From a virus: DNA of 64,000 bases. Numbering within the stretch: the first letter of the stretch is position 1; the number at the start of each line of letters is the position of its first letter. A model generated the notes under the pieces. It saw only the letters and a program-made list of their open reading frames with translations, was not told the origin of the DNA and made no database searches. The stretch lies in the IMG/VR virus record IMGVR_UViG_3300040809_000996, positions 80,119-144,118 of that record. The stretch is one strand, 5' to 3'. A program made the translations under genes and the position numbers. This document shows, piece after piece, positions 52,860-59,667 of this stretch.

Positions 52860-53452
52860 TATAACCGTTCTTTTAACTGTGCAGCTATATACCTGTGTGC
52901 TTCTGTTCCTACATGTACGTTATCTAGCCCAACAGGAAATCGCTCTCGTAGTTGATCTAAATCTATCGGTAACATGGGAAATCCAAACTGTATGCCCGAA
53001 GGACCAGGCTCTAAGAATGTACACGTGGTTACTGTTTTAGAAATTAATCTCCTAGCTTCTTCTACAATTATTCGATACATGAATTGTGCATGGTAATCAT
53101 CGTGGAAGTACTTGTACCATGTTTCGATCATGTTTTTCCGCTTTGGAAATTCTTGAAACCAAGGACCTATCTGGACGACGTCTGATTCACGAATGATTGA
53201 CCATCTATCAAGATAAGACCAAAACACATATACAAGATCGCCAGGTTTAAATTCTGTTCGAGTTATTTGATGTAGTATTTCTAAATTGCTAGCACCAGGC
53301 ACTGCAAGATTAACCACAGGTCTATTTAACAGTCTTCCGAGCACTGCCGGCCAAGCGTAGCGACTAGGTTGATCCCCACGCCTAGCAGTAACGCAATCAG
53401 GAGAACCTTGACCAAATGTGTTTGAACATCCAAATGCGATTATACGTGACAT
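52859..53452 (-). CDS. SGNH/GDSL-type hydrolase-like protein
   Basis: 197 residues. GCSNTFG near residue 8 fits block I (nucleophile Ser9), NLAVPGASN block II, SYLD block III and DNVHVGTEAHRYIA block V (DxxH catalytic pair). Family members are esterases or lipases acting on acyl or acetyl groups, often on polysaccharides. No signal peptide, so a cytoplasmic or virion role is more likely. A late-type box ends 4 nt before the ATG and there is no ribosome-binding site. Confidence 0.75.
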   Translation of the reverse strand: MSRIIAFGCSNTFGQGSPDCVTARRGDQPSRYAWPAVLGRLLNRPVVNLAVPGASNLEILHQITRTEFKPGDLVYVFWSYLDRWSIIRESDVVQIGPWFQEFPKRKNMIETWYKYFHDDYHAQFMYRIIVEEARRLISKTVTTCTFLEPGPSGIQFGFPMLPIDLDQLRERFPVGLDNVHVGTEAHRYIAAQLKERL

Positions 53453-53456
53453 AAGG

Positions 53457-53464
53457 TATTTAGT
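53457..53464 (-). promoter_or_regulatory. Late promoter -10 box ending 4 nt before an ATG
   Basis: On the minus strand ACTAAATA, then CCTT, then the ATG at 53452. The region up to 53618 shows no gene; it holds GC-rich short inverted repeats (GCGG...CCGC around 53490-53515) of no assigned role. Confidence 0.55.
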
Positions 53465-53618
53465 GGTAAGATCTAGAGCGCGAAGCGTAAAGCGGTAAGC
53501 CCGCAGGCGATTTCCGCATTTTTGTCATTACCTCCTCTTAACAGTTAAAACGACACATCATTATACATCATACGCCCCGATCGCTAATTTTAGGCAATTT
53601 TATATTCGTTCCTCCGAC

Positions 53619-53626
53619 TATAAATA
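53619..53626 (+). promoter_or_regulatory. Perfect T4-type late promoter box ending 4 nt before an ATG
   Basis: TATAAATA, the exact T4 late consensus, then TAGT, then the ATG at 53631. No Shine-Dalgarno sequence lies in the gap. Confidence 0.75.
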
Positions 53627-53630
53627 TAGT

Positions 53631-54038
53631 ATGCAAGCAGTTTACTTAACCATATTTGAACAATTAGTTAAAGAAGTCGTAGACCAGCAAGGATTATGCT
53701 TACCATGGGAACTGCAGCAGTATACAACAGCCGTAATGGCAGAATACTGTGATAAACCTGCTGTCACGCAGGAGAAGACTTTCGCAGAACAATATCTAAC
53801 CGCTGAAACAGACCTAGACTGTAAAACGGTTGCGGATTGTGCACTGCTAGTCTCAGGAGCGTGGCCCACATACAGGCAGCACCGTGGAATAACAACGGAG
53901 TACTATAGACAGATTGGCGAGTCAGCTTATGCGAGGATTGACAGAGAACCGTTCCAGATGATGAGTCGACACTTTGTGTTAGCAGCGACACTGGTGCATT
54001 CCACCGTGAATCAAATTCCCATACAGTTATTACCGTGA
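53631..54038 (+). CDS. Conserved phage/bacterial protein, unknown
   Basis: 135 residues. FAEQYLTAETDLDCKTVADCALLVSGAWPTYRQHRGITTEYYRQIGESAYARI resembles a helical family shared by phages and proteobacteria with the pattern LADxxLLxxGxFP...YYxxxGxxAY. Function unknown. It is driven by the perfect late box, probably as a leaderless mRNA, and is followed by a bidirectional terminator. Likely a virion or morphogenesis protein from its late control. Confidence 0.65.
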   Translation: MQAVYLTIFEQLVKEVVDQQGLCLPWELQQYTTAVMAEYCDKPAVTQEKTFAEQYLTAETDLDCKTVADCALLVSGAWPTYRQHRGITTEYYRQIGESAYARIDREPFQMMSRHFVLAATLVHSTVNQIPIQLLP

Positions 54039-54090
54039 AACACCCGGATGAGGGGTACGGAGGCTTGCAGCCCAAAGGGGTTCCTGCGTG

Positions 54091-54117
54091 AAAAAAATCT
54101 GCGGGCGCAAATTTTTC
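54091..54117. terminator. Bidirectional terminator between convergent genes
   Basis: AAAAAAAT, TGCG-GG-CGCA, AATTTTT: a GC-rich core stem inside long A and T arms. Either strand yields a hairpin followed by U's. It separates the late plus-strand gene from the early minus-strand cluster. The 54118-54190 stretch has no gene. Confidence 0.6.
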
Positions 54118-54190
54118 ATGGTGGAGTACTTACAGTTTCAGGGTGGTGGTTTTGCACATATGGGGTCATTAAGCTAAGTAGCTGTTATCA

Positions 54191-54376
54191 TTAATTATAA
54201 TTTATAAGCCCCGACCCCTCGAGGAAATTTTTTTTCTCCTCCCGACCGAAAAAATTTTCTTTCTCGGATTCCGAGAGACGATCGATTATGATATTCATTT
54301 CTACTATCTCTCTTTCAATCCTTGTCTTCTCCCACATCAATCTTTCCAATCGTTCTACTGCAGAGTATATGTTCAT
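54191..54376 (-). CDS. Small coiled-coil protein
   Basis: 61 residues; AVERLERLMWEKTRIEREIVEMNIIIDRLSESEKENFF is a heptad-like helix. No family recognised. It starts in a 4-bp ATGA overlap with the next upstream gene, so it is the last gene of a three-gene group. The 3' region is rich in short inverted A/T runs. Confidence 0.5.
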   Translation of the reverse strand: MNIYSAVERLERLMWEKTRIEREIVEMNIIIDRLSESEKENFFGREEKKNFLEGSGLINYN

Positions 54377-54567
54377 GAGTATGCTCGCTTTAGTAGTTGT
54401 ACACCCAGCACCCGTCCTGTAGTCCAGTTGTTGGTGTGCATGTAGTGTATGATGATCTGGGCTGCATGCCGCTCTGTGGGTGCTATGATCTCGTCCACAT
54501 ATTCGTTGGTACCGTGTGCATAGCGTACACGATATAGGTTATTAGTTTTCGTTGTATCCAAGCTCAT
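54373..54567 (-). CDS. Small conserved protein, unknown
   Basis: 64 residues with TNNLYRVRYAHGTNEYVDEIIAPTERHAAQIIIHYMHTNNW, an alpha/beta mini-protein. Function unknown. It overlaps the upstream gene by 26 bp and the downstream one by 4 bp, so the three are translated as a unit. Confidence 0.55.
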   Translation of the reverse strand: MSLDTTKTNNLYRVRYAHGTNEYVDEIIAPTERHAAQIIIHYMHTNNWTTGRVLGVQLLKRAYS

Positions 54568-54739
54568 ACTCTTCTATCTCCATCTGCATCATACGGTCAG
54601 TGCCCCAGCGTTTCATACTGCCTGCCAGCATGCTGGGATAGTAATGTGGACGTGACTTTAATCCGTCTTGCTTATCCTTCTTGCCGCACCAATAAGGTGA
54701 GCCAGGAACGTCCAGAGGTTTGTGTTTTGTTTGTTGCAC
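54542..54739 (-). CDS. Small basic protein, unknown
   Basis: 65 residues from a GTG at 54739 with a good ribosome-binding site (GGAGAG, 6 nt away). The alternative ATG at 54790 lies inside the terminator hairpin of the upstream gene and has none, so I reject it. Contains a lone WCGKKDKQDG and KRWGTDRMM segments. Function unknown. Confidence 0.55.
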   Translation of the reverse strand: MQQTKHKPLDVPGSPYWCGKKDKQDGLKSRPHYYPSMLAGSMKRWGTDRMMQMEIEEYELGYNEN

Positions 54740-54764
54740 GTTAATCTCTCCGTTTGTTGTATGC

Positions 54765-54794
54765 AAAAAACATGCAGCATAATGCTGCATGTTT
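54765..54794 (-). terminator. Rho-independent terminator
   Basis: A 13-bp stem AAACATGCAGCAT/ATGCTGCATGTTT around one base, followed on the minus strand by TTTTTT. It ends the transcript of the gene at 54803-55054. Confidence 0.82.
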
Positions 54795-54802
54795 GTGTTA
54801 CA

Positions 54803-55054
54803 TTAAATTTCGCCTAGTTCTCCTCCGTATAGTTCTTCATCAACAATTGCTGCAATTTGTTGCAGTTGCGTGTCTACTTCATCAATGTCTTCTCTTGTTC
54901 CCTCTAACACATATACTGCAAACTCTGTCCATTCGTCATCCTCACTCATACTTTCTTCATGCAAGTAACTTTTAACTGTATAGCCAGTTGTCAGTGCAAT
55001 TGCATGTTGCATAAAGCTTTTTGTGCCGCTTACAAGTACTTTAATAGTTTGCAT
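54803..55054 (-). CDS. Small acidic protein, unknown
   Basis: 83 residues. TIKVLVSGTKSFMQHAIALTTGYTVKSYLHEE is alpha/beta; the C-terminal half is acidic (EGTREDIDEVDTQLQQIAAIVDEELYGG). No family recognised. It has its own early promoter and an AGGAG ribosome-binding site, and a strong terminator downstream, so it is an independent unit. Confidence 0.65.
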   Translation of the reverse strand: MQTIKVLVSGTKSFMQHAIALTTGYTVKSYLHEESMSEDDEWTEFAVYVLEGTREDIDEVDTQLQQIAAIVDEELYGGELGEI

Positions 55055-55110
55055 AGTAAACTCCTAATGCAATTTAAAAAACGCAGCAAGCTTTGCTGCA
55101 CTGTTTTAAT

Positions 55111-55139
55111 AGTATAGTTTACTAGCATAAAAAAAGCAA
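55111..55139 (-). promoter_or_regulatory. Early promoter P1
   Basis: TTGCTT, 17 bp, TATACT on the minus strand. The transcript would begin with a 7-bp hairpin GCAGCAA-AGC-TTGCTGC, then T's. The only member of the set whose leader hairpin differs fully in sequence. Confidence 0.65.
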
Positions 55140-55164
55140 CAAAAAAGATCCTATGCAATTTCAG

Positions 55165-55383
55165 TTATTTACGTGCAACCTGTTGATTTTGTAGGGAAAT
55201 TTTCTTTTGCGCCGTGGGTCTGTTGAAGAAGCCCAGTTCTTTTGCTTCTTCATATTCTACGACTGCGAACAAGAACGCTATGGCTGCGGCACAGAGTGTG
55301 GCGGGCCAATTGTCACTGCCTACTGCGATGAAGAAGAATAGGACTGAGATTAGGCCTGAAGCTGATCGGATTGCTTGCAACAT
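55165..55383 (-). CDS. Small two-helix membrane protein
   Basis: 72 residues from the ATG at 55383; the longer frame from 55449 runs into the promoter. Two hydrophobic helices, LISVLFFFIAVG and ATLCAAAIAFLFAVVEYEE, then a basic tail. No family recognised. Driven by P2. Small early membrane proteins of T4-like phages often block superinfection or adjust the host envelope; this is context only. Confidence 0.6.
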   Translation of the reverse strand: MLQAIRSASGLISVLFFFIAVGSDNWPATLCAAAIAFLFAVVEYEEAKELGFFNRPTAQKKISLQNQQVARK

Positions 55384-55439
55384 CTGGAACTCTCTGTTGG
55401 AGTTATTGGAAATGGAGCTCGTTCGCTCACTGTCTATAT

Positions 55440-55468
55440 AGTATAGCAAACGAGCTTGGATAAGTCAA
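55440..55468 (-). promoter_or_regulatory. Early promoter P2
   Basis: TTGACT, 17 bp, TATACT. The transcript starts near ACAGTGAGC and can form GAGC-GAACGA-GCTC. Confidence 0.7.
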
Positions 55469-55476
55469 CTATTTTT

Positions 55477-55695
55477 TTAAAAAAGTCGTGATCTGATGTC
55501 ACCCGAATTGTCTGGAGTGACTGTGATGAAGGTGTGGTTGTTGGATTGATTGTTGACGGCCATGATCTCCATATCCACTCCTGCCTTGGTGCGGATGGAG
55601 AAGATCCGCATCGGACCCTGATCTGTTTGGATCATTGTGCGGCTCTTGTTGGCAATGGCGCCCCAGATGAAGTTCATGTTGGCTGCTACACTCAT
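55477..55695 (-). CDS. Small protein, unknown
   Basis: 72 residues from the ATG at 55695 (MSVAANMNFIWGAIANK) with AAGGAG 5 nt upstream. TMIQTDQGPMRIFSIRTKAGVDMEIMAVNNQSNNHTFITVTPDN is beta-rich. Function unknown. Shares promoter P3 with the gene before it (55715-55942). Confidence 0.55.
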   Translation of the reverse strand: MSVAANMNFIWGAIANKSRTMIQTDQGPMRIFSIRTKAGVDMEIMAVNNQSNNHTFITVTPDNSGDIRSRLF

Positions 55696-55714
55696 GGTGT
55701 CTCCTTGGTAGTGA

Positions 55715-55942
55715 TTAAACGAATTCGATGAAGTCTTCAAACAAGGCGTAGTCGTCGTCCATCTGATCCAGCTCTGCATGTCGCTGCTCAATTAAGATCT
55801 GCTCCTGCTCCAGATCAAAGATGCGATCTCTCCAACGCATGATCTGGAACTCGTCTTCTTCAGGCCTAGTGCAGGCTTCGTTCAGCATATCAATCTCTTC
55901 TTGGATCTCTTGTAATTGGATGTGGTAGACTGACTGTGGCAT
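55715..55942 (-). CDS. Small helical protein, unknown
   Basis: 75 residues, strongly helical and acidic (LQEIQEEIDMLNEACTRPEEDEFQIMRWRDRIFDLEQEQILIEQRHAELDQMDDD), likely a coiled coil. Its AGGAG is partly hidden by a CTCC segment. Function unknown. First gene after promoter P3. Confidence 0.6.
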   Translation of the reverse strand: MPQSVYHIQLQEIQEEIDMLNEACTRPEEDEFQIMRWRDRIFDLEQEQILIEQRHAELDQMDDDYALFEDFIEFV

Positions 55943-55947
55943 GTGAT

Positions 55948-55961
55948 CTCCTAGTGTGGAG
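55948..55961 (-). promoter_or_regulatory. CTCC-GGAG hairpin over a ribosome-binding site
   Basis: On the minus strand CTCC, a 6-nt loop, GGAG; the GGAG is the ribosome-binding site of the gene at 55942. One of six such leaders. Confidence 0.5.
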
Positions 55962-55996
55962 TGAGTGGAGTGGAGCTGTTCGCTCAGTGTCTATAC

Positions 55997-56025
55997 AGTA
56001 TAGTTGACTCCTGCGGAGAAGTCAA
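55997..56025 (-). promoter_or_regulatory. Early promoter P3 with dyad
   Basis: TTGACT, 17 bp, TATACT. The spacer and -35 form GTTGACT/AGTCAAC, which on the plus strand is a hairpin followed by T7. The transcript can form GAGC-GAACA-GCTC. Confidence 0.75.
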
Positions 56026-56044
56026 CCATTTTTTTAAATTATTT

Positions 56045-56239
56045 TTAAATTCCTACGGCAGCTTCGTCATATCCTCCGGCTTCAACTTCATCATCAATGC
56101 CGTCTACCTGATCTAGTATCCGCTCCAGCATCGTGCTGATGTCAGCCCAGGTGTAGGATTTGCGCTCTGGCATCTTCTGGATCTCTCCGCCGTTTGCAAG
56201 GAATGCCTGTGTTGCTTGTTGGATCTGCTCTCGTGTCAT
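56045..56239 (-). CDS. Small conserved protein with GGEI motif
   Basis: 64 residues from the ATG at 56239 (MTREQIQQATQAFLANGGEIQKMP) with AGGAGC upstream. The FLANGGEIxKMPE block recurs in small marine-phage proteins. Acidic C-terminus. Function unknown. Driven by P4. Confidence 0.6.
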   Translation of the reverse strand: MTREQIQQATQAFLANGGEIQKMPERKSYTWADISTMLERILDQVDGIDDEVEAGGYDEAAVGI

Positions 56240-56282
56240 GTTCGCTCCTAGTTGGCGTTGTGGTATCATTCACTATGCATAT

Positions 56283-56311
56283 AGTATATCTGATCCGGTC
56301 CAAAAAATCAA
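56283..56311 (-). promoter_or_regulatory. Early promoter P4
   Basis: TTGATT, 17 bp, TATACT. The leader stem is degenerate. Upstream lies the family-A terminator-like sequence, here fused to the end of the next gene. Confidence 0.6.
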
Positions 56312-56332
56312 CAGAAAAGATCTCTTGCGATA

Positions 56333-56563
56333 TCAGCAGGTTAACGCTAAGTCATTGATCTTGTTGGCTTTCTTTTTTTCGTCCAGCACCTCTTCTACAA
56401 TTGACACATCTAGGCTTAGGCTGTCGTGGTGATAGCTACCCCATCCTCCGTAGGGATCTGCTTCTTCTTCTGCCATCGCGTCATACAGGCTGGATCGTTC
56501 TGTTTCTAATTCCTGGATTGACATCTGTCTTAGTTTATTGTATCGTTTCTGGATCGTTGTCAT
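56333..56563 (-). CDS. Small helical protein, unknown
   Basis: 76 residues from the ATG at 56563 (MTTIQKRYNKLRQMSIQELETERSSLYDAMAEEE). Charged helices flank a Gly-rich DPYGGWGSYHHD. The last codons are built from a copy of the repeated stem-loop sequence used elsewhere as an intergenic terminator. Function unknown. Confidence 0.55.
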   Translation of the reverse strand: MTTIQKRYNKLRQMSIQELETERSSLYDAMAEEEADPYGGWGSYHHDSLSLDVSIVEEVLDEKKKANKINDLALTC

Positions 56564-56652
56564 TGTGATTCTCGTCGTGAAGTGTAGTGGTGGAGGCGGC
56601 AAGGGTCACTCCAGGCTCTACCAAACCAAACCCTTGCCTTATAAGGAACCGT

Positions 56653-56835
56653 TTACGCCAGCTCTGTTTGTCGTTCAATCAGGCTAGCTCGTGTCCGCTG
56701 CAGGTCCTGCAGTTCTTTCTGTACCTTCTGCGGTACGATGCCGTTCACTGCATGTCGCTGCAGCCAGCAGATGTCTTCTTCTACTTCTTGTACTGTCTGT
56801 GAAAGTGATTGTACTCGCTTGGTTACCTGTGCCAT
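56653..56835 (-). CDS. Small coiled-coil protein
   Basis: 60 residues, almost one helix (VTKRVQSLSQTVQEVEEDICWLQRHAVN then VQKELQDLQRTRASLIERQTEL). Strong AAGGAGC ribosome-binding site. Likely the third gene of the P5 transcript or independent. Function unknown. Confidence 0.55.
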   Translation of the reverse strand: MAQVTKRVQSLSQTVQEVEEDICWLQRHAVNGIVPQKVQKELQDLQRTRASLIERQTELA

Positions 56836-56859
56836 GTCGTGCTCCTTAGATTAAATTAA

Positions 56860-57018
56860 TTAGTTACCGGCGTCGTCAAAAGTCTTCTGTAGTTTGATCT
56901 GGCTTAGCTCTTCCTGCATCAGCACGATGCCTAACAGTTCCTGCTTTACCTTCACAAGCTTTTTCAATTGCTTGATCTCCTTGCGGATATCTTTGCTGGT
57001 ACGGTTGTCTTCGATCAT
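56860..57018 (-). CDS. Small coiled-coil protein
   Basis: 52 residues from the ATG at 57018 (MIEDNRTSKDIRKEIKQLKKLVKVKQELLGIVL) with AAGGAGA upstream; a longer frame from 57087 lacks a ribosome-binding site and overlaps the upstream gene. Basic then acidic helix. Function unknown. Confidence 0.55.
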   Translation of the reverse strand: MIEDNRTSKDIRKEIKQLKKLVKVKQELLGIVLMQEELSQIKLQKTFDDAGN

Positions 57019-57037
57019 AATTCTCCTTAGTTTTAGA

Positions 57038-57313
57038 TTAGATGAAATACACACGACGAGTGTCATCGTTCCACTCACCAGTCGCATCGTCGTATCCCCA
57101 GCCGTCCTTCACTTCTGCTTCGTGTGGACGGATGGCGCGATAGCCTTGGTAGCGATTGGCACTGAACAGCGCCTCCTCAACGGCTGTCATAATGCCCTTG
57201 CGATAGCCAACACCTTCTGTGCTGTCTTGTTCTTGGAAATTGCTCTTGGCGAGCCTGTCGTTGCACCAGTTGACGAAAGTGTCTAAGTCGATTGTCTTGC
57301 GTCTTGCTGCCAT
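57038..57313 (-). CDS. Small conserved protein, unknown
   Basis: 91 residues. DLDTFVNWCNDRLAKSN, then KGIMTAVEEALFSANRYQGYRAIRPHEAEVKDGWGYDDATGEWNDDTRRVYF resembles a short phage protein with a conserved W-YD-D-TR C-terminus that recurs in marine T4-like genomes. Function unknown. First gene after P5; its ribosome-binding site is inside a CTCC-GGAG hairpin. Confidence 0.65.
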   Translation of the reverse strand: MAARRKTIDLDTFVNWCNDRLAKSNFQEQDSTEGVGYRKGIMTAVEEALFSANRYQGYRAIRPHEAEVKDGWGYDDATGEWNDDTRRVYFI

Positions 57314-57319
57314 TGTGAT

Positions 57320-57332
57320 CTCCTATGTGGAG
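57320..57332 (-). promoter_or_regulatory. CTCC-GGAG hairpin over a ribosome-binding site
   Basis: CTCC-ACATA-GGAG on the minus strand, 8 nt before the ATG at 57313. Confidence 0.5.
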
Positions 57333-57369
57333 TTATTGGAAGGATGAGCTTGTCGCTCACTGTATTAAT

Positions 57370-57398
57370 AGTATAGCAAAGCCTTGTGCTCGCGTCAA
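57370..57398 (-). promoter_or_regulatory. Early promoter P5
   Basis: TTGACG, 17 bp, TATACT, preceded by an A-tract. The transcript can form TGAGC-GACAA-GCTCA. The spacer holds a 4-bp dyad, AGCA/TGCT. Confidence 0.72.
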
Positions 57399-57473
57399 CC
57401 TTTTTTTTATTTTTTTTGTTCTGGGGCGACAGCTGAGGGGCACTGCCGCCCGTGCAATGCGGAGCCCGAGGGC

Positions 57474-58478
57474 TTAGGCTCGACGCATCACCGTATTCTC
57501 TGCCATAGCTTCCCATTTGGTTGGAAAAGCTTTTGCAAGATCTGCAATCTTAAGCACAGTCCGAAGACTGAGTTCTCTCAAGCGATCTTTATTAATTGAC
57601 ACGAAGTCTAGTATCTCCTCTGCAGTGTCGTCTTCAAATGCATATTCGTCGAGCATGCCGTCTGATACGATCTGCTTGATACGTAACATCTTCTCTCTAT
57701 CTGTATCGATAGTTAGGTCGATGTAGTGACAGCGTGACTCTAATGCTTCTAAATGCTCACGCAATTTGCCTTTGACTTTCTCAAACTTTAGATTAGTAAT
57801 GAATACTGCAGAGCCTTTAAACTCGAACTGATCTGGAATACCTTCCGAACGAAGCGCACGACTGTCGGTATTCCAAAAGATCTTACGTGTCTTCTTGCTA
57901 TCTAATGCAGCTTTTAAGATGTTAAGACTAAGTTCATCCTGGAAGATGCTGTCACAGTCATCAAAAACTACAACATTATCTTTAGCAGAATAGTTGTACA
58001 GTTTCATGTATAGACCTAAAGGCGACATTGCACCTTTTACGATTACGTATTTAGGAGCAGTATTCGCAAGCGTTGTGATCATATCATGCTTTGCAAGTAC
58101 TTTCTCAACACCGTGTGACTTGCCTACTCCCGGAGGACCTGACACGATCATTGCACGTACATCGCCCTTCTTGCATGCTCGCGTCATATCCTCCAACATG
58201 TCAAATCGCTCTCGCAGTCTTTCGATAGTCTCCTCATCAGTTTCTTTGCGACTGTTAACAGAAACAGTTTCGTCAAGCAGTTCTCTACAGTGAGGTCCTA
58301 CCATTTTGATCTTAAGGTTACGATCAGGAAAGCCTACTGTCTTGCTGCCGTCAATTGTAATATATCCGCCATTAACACCAAGCTTGAAGTCCTCTACAAG
58401 CGTAAAGATCATACCTGCAACAGATGTATCAGTTCCACGAACGTTGTAAGTTCCTTCGACAATTTTGACCTGTGTCAT
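57474..58478 (-). CDS. AAA-family ATPase
   Basis: 334 residues. Walker A GPPGVGKS (about 116-123), Walker B VVVFDDCDS, sensor 1-like FITNLKFE and an Arg-rich RSEGIPDQFEFKGS segment. The N-terminal 60 residues are a beta domain with YNVRGTDTSVAGMIFTLVEDF. Similar lone ATPases are common in marine T4-like phages; the role is not known to me (protein remodelling or DNA transactions). Its leader has ACTAAGGACACACA and no CTCC-GGAG. It is the largest gene of the cluster. Driven by P6. Confidence 0.82.
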   Translation of the reverse strand: MTQVKIVEGTYNVRGTDTSVAGMIFTLVEDFKLGVNGGYITIDGSKTVGFPDRNLKIKMVGPHCRELLDETVSVNSRKETDEETIERLRERFDMLEDMTRACKKGDVRAMIVSGPPGVGKSHGVEKVLAKHDMITTLANTAPKYVIVKGAMSPLGLYMKLYNYSAKDNVVVFDDCDSIFQDELSLNILKAALDSKKTRKIFWNTDSRALRSEGIPDQFEFKGSAVFITNLKFEKVKGKLREHLEALESRCHYIDLTIDTDREKMLRIKQIVSDGMLDEYAFEDDTAEEILDFVSINKDRLRELSLRTVLKIADLAKAFPTKWEAMAENTVMRRA

Positions 58479-58533
58479 TGTGTGTCCTTAGTGCAAGTTT
58501 GGAAAAGTGAGCTGACTCGCTCAATGTTTTAAT

Positions 58534-58562
58534 AGTATAGCAGGGCGAGGCCCTGCCGTCAA
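58534..58562 (-). promoter_or_regulatory. Early promoter P6 with dyad filling the spacer
   Basis: TTGACG, 17 bp, TATACT; the whole spacer is GCAGGGC-CTC-GCCCTGC. On the plus strand this is a GC-rich hairpin. The leader can form TGAGC-GAGTCA-GCTCA. Confidence 0.8.
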
Positions 58563-58565
58563 CCT

Positions 58566-58943
58566 TTATTTTTCTCTTGCTGACAAAATACTTTCAGCTG
58601 AGATCCGTGTCGTATCTCCGTTGCGGAATCGTACACTCCAACCTTGCAGTTTTTCTGAGTATACGTAAAGATATTCCTCATCCATGTTCCAAGCGTCTTC
58701 CATTAGTGCCTTTGTGTCGGCATGTGTCATACAACGCTCGTTGTGATAGTAATTATTGTTCTCAGGCTCTGGAGTCCATGTAGAAGCGTTGCCTTTCTGT
58801 ATGCATTTCTCAATTAGTTTAGGATCTGTATAGTGTTCTGTTAACAGAAGACCTAAGCCGTCTAAATAGCCGTCCCAATGATGATAAGCAGAAACATATG
58901 ATCCGTCTGTGTAGCGGTATGCAATTCTTGCTCTTGTTGCCAT
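58566..58943 (-). CDS. Conserved phage protein with HWDGY motif
   Basis: 125 residues. ARIAYRYTDGSYVSAYHHWDGYLDGLGLLLTEHYTDPKLIEKCIQKG follows a pattern (SxIAxExxDGxVxxIYxHWDGYPxxVGxxL) seen in proteins of many phages, including T4-like and siphoviral ones. Function unknown. The gene stops 4 bp from P6, which drives the ATPase, so P7 and P6 regions are packed end to end. Confidence 0.72.
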   Translation of the reverse strand: MATRARIAYRYTDGSYVSAYHHWDGYLDGLGLLLTEHYTDPKLIEKCIQKGNASTWTPEPENNNYYHNERCMTHADTKALMEDAWNMDEEYLYVYSEKLQGWSVRFRNGDTTRISAESILSAREK

Positions 58944-58998
58944 TGTGCCCTCTTAGCGTAGATTGGAAAAATGCAAGCTTGTCGCTCACTGTCTTAAT

Positions 58999-59027
58999 AG
59001 TATAGCAGGCCGAACGCCTCGTGTCAA
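58999..59027 (-). promoter_or_regulatory. Early promoter P7 with dyad
   Basis: TTGACA (perfect), 17 bp, TATACT, preceded by an A9 tract. Spacer dyad AGGC-GTTCG-GCCT. The leader can form GAGC-GACAA-GCTT. Confidence 0.8.
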
Positions 59028-59036
59028 CCTTTTTTT

Positions 59037-59243
59037 TTAATAATGATGACGACTGCCCGCATAGTTGAAGTCGTCCAGCAGGTCCTCGTCCTCCTGCTCA
59101 AAAAACTCGTTTAGGTGACACATGTCTGCAACATCGTCCTCGCTCATATACTTTACGCAGGCTAGGATTACCTGATACTGATCTAGCAGTCCGTCGCCTA
59201 CTAGTTCTAGCAGTCGGTTAGTGGCTTTTCGTGTATCTGACAT
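59037..59243 (-). CDS. Small conserved protein with YMSEDDV motif
   Basis: 68 residues from the ATG at 59243 (MSDTRKATNRLLELVGDGLLDQYQVILACVKYMSEDDVADM); the longer frame overlaps the leader hairpins. LVxxGLLDxxxVLxACxxYMSEDDV-x-DM is a recurring block of T4-like cyanophages. Function unknown. Driven by P8; the ribosome-binding site is in a CTCC-GGAG hairpin. Confidence 0.68.
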   Translation of the reverse strand: MSDTRKATNRLLELVGDGLLDQYQVILACVKYMSEDDVADMCHLNEFFEQEDEDLLDDFNYAGSRHHY

Positions 59244-59248
59244 TGGAT

Positions 59249-59261
59249 CTCCCGGTTGGAG
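59249..59261 (-). promoter_or_regulatory. CTCC-GGAG hairpin over a ribosome-binding site
   Basis: CTCC-AACCG-GGAG on the minus strand, 5 nt before the ATG at 59243. Confidence 0.5.
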
Positions 59262-59297
59262 TTTTGGAAGGAAGAGCTGTTCGCTCACTGTCTTAAT

Positions 59298-59326
59298 AGT
59301 ATAGCAGGGCGAGGCCCTGCCGTCAA
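59298..59326 (-). promoter_or_regulatory. Early promoter P8 with dyad filling the spacer
   Basis: TTGACG, 17 bp, TATACT with the same spacer as P6, GCAGGGC-CTC-GCCCTGC; a recent duplication is likely. The leader can form GAGC-GAACA-GCTC. Confidence 0.8.
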
Positions 59327-59334
59327 CCTTTTTT

Positions 59335-59520
59335 TTAGCTGACTACCAAAAATTTCTTGCCTCCGATCATTTCGTAGCGACGATTGTTTAGACGAGCTGA
59401 CTTCATAGTCTCCTCAACAGTCCTGCCCTCTAGTAGGTAGACCTGACCTGTACGCAGATCGGCATCCAAGTTTCGTGAGCGCTTCTCTGCTTTTGGGCGG
59501 AACTTAATGACTGCTTTCAT
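59335..59520 (-). CDS. Small basic protein, unknown
   Basis: 61 residues, basic and beta-rich (KAVIKFRPKAEKRSRNLDADLRTGQVYLLEGRTVEETMKSARLNNRRYEMIGGKKFLVV). A small RNA- or DNA-binding fold is conceivable from composition only. Driven by P9; the ribosome-binding site is in a CTCC-GGAG hairpin. Confidence 0.62.
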   Translation of the reverse strand: MKAVIKFRPKAEKRSRNLDADLRTGQVYLLEGRTVEETMKSARLNNRRYEMIGGKKFLVVS

Positions 59521-59525
59521 ACTGT

Positions 59526-59539
59526 CTCCGTGCGTGGAG
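59526..59539 (-). promoter_or_regulatory. CTCC-GGAG hairpin over a ribosome-binding site
   Basis: CTCC-ACGCAC-GGAG on the minus strand, 5 nt before the ATG at 59520. Confidence 0.5.
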
Positions 59540-59573
59540 TTTGCAATTGGAGCTTGTCGCTCAGTGTCTAAAT

Positions 59574-59602
59574 AGTATAGTTGATTGGGGCAAAAAAATC
59601 AA
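59574..59602 (-). promoter_or_regulatory. Early promoter P9 with dyad
   Basis: TTGATT, 17 bp, TATACT. GTTGATT/AATCAAC inverted repeat spans the spacer. Leader hairpin GAGC-GACAA-GCTC. Confidence 0.75.
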
Positions 59603-59621
59603 CAAAAATGATTCCCTGTAG

Positions 59622-59651
59622 GATCAGTGACTTAGCTGTAAGTCACTGATC
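59622..59651 (-). terminator. Repeated stem-loop upstream of P9
   Basis: A perfect 13-bp stem GATCAGTGACTTA/TAAGTCACTGATC with a 4-nt loop, then (minus strand) a T5 run 12 nt later. A copy of the stem recurs at 61618-61641. Likely terminates the gene at 59668-59847. Confidence 0.65.
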
Positions 59652-59667
59652 TTGTTAAGGATCTTTT

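Noticed and set aside
54740-54790. N-terminal extension of the gene at 54542-54739 to the ATG at 54790
   Set aside because: The extra codons lie in the stem of the upstream terminator; the GTG at 54739 has a proper ribosome-binding site.
57283-57516. 77-codon minus-strand frame between the ATPase and its neighbour
   Set aside because: It spans promoter P5 and the A-tract and has no ribosome-binding site.
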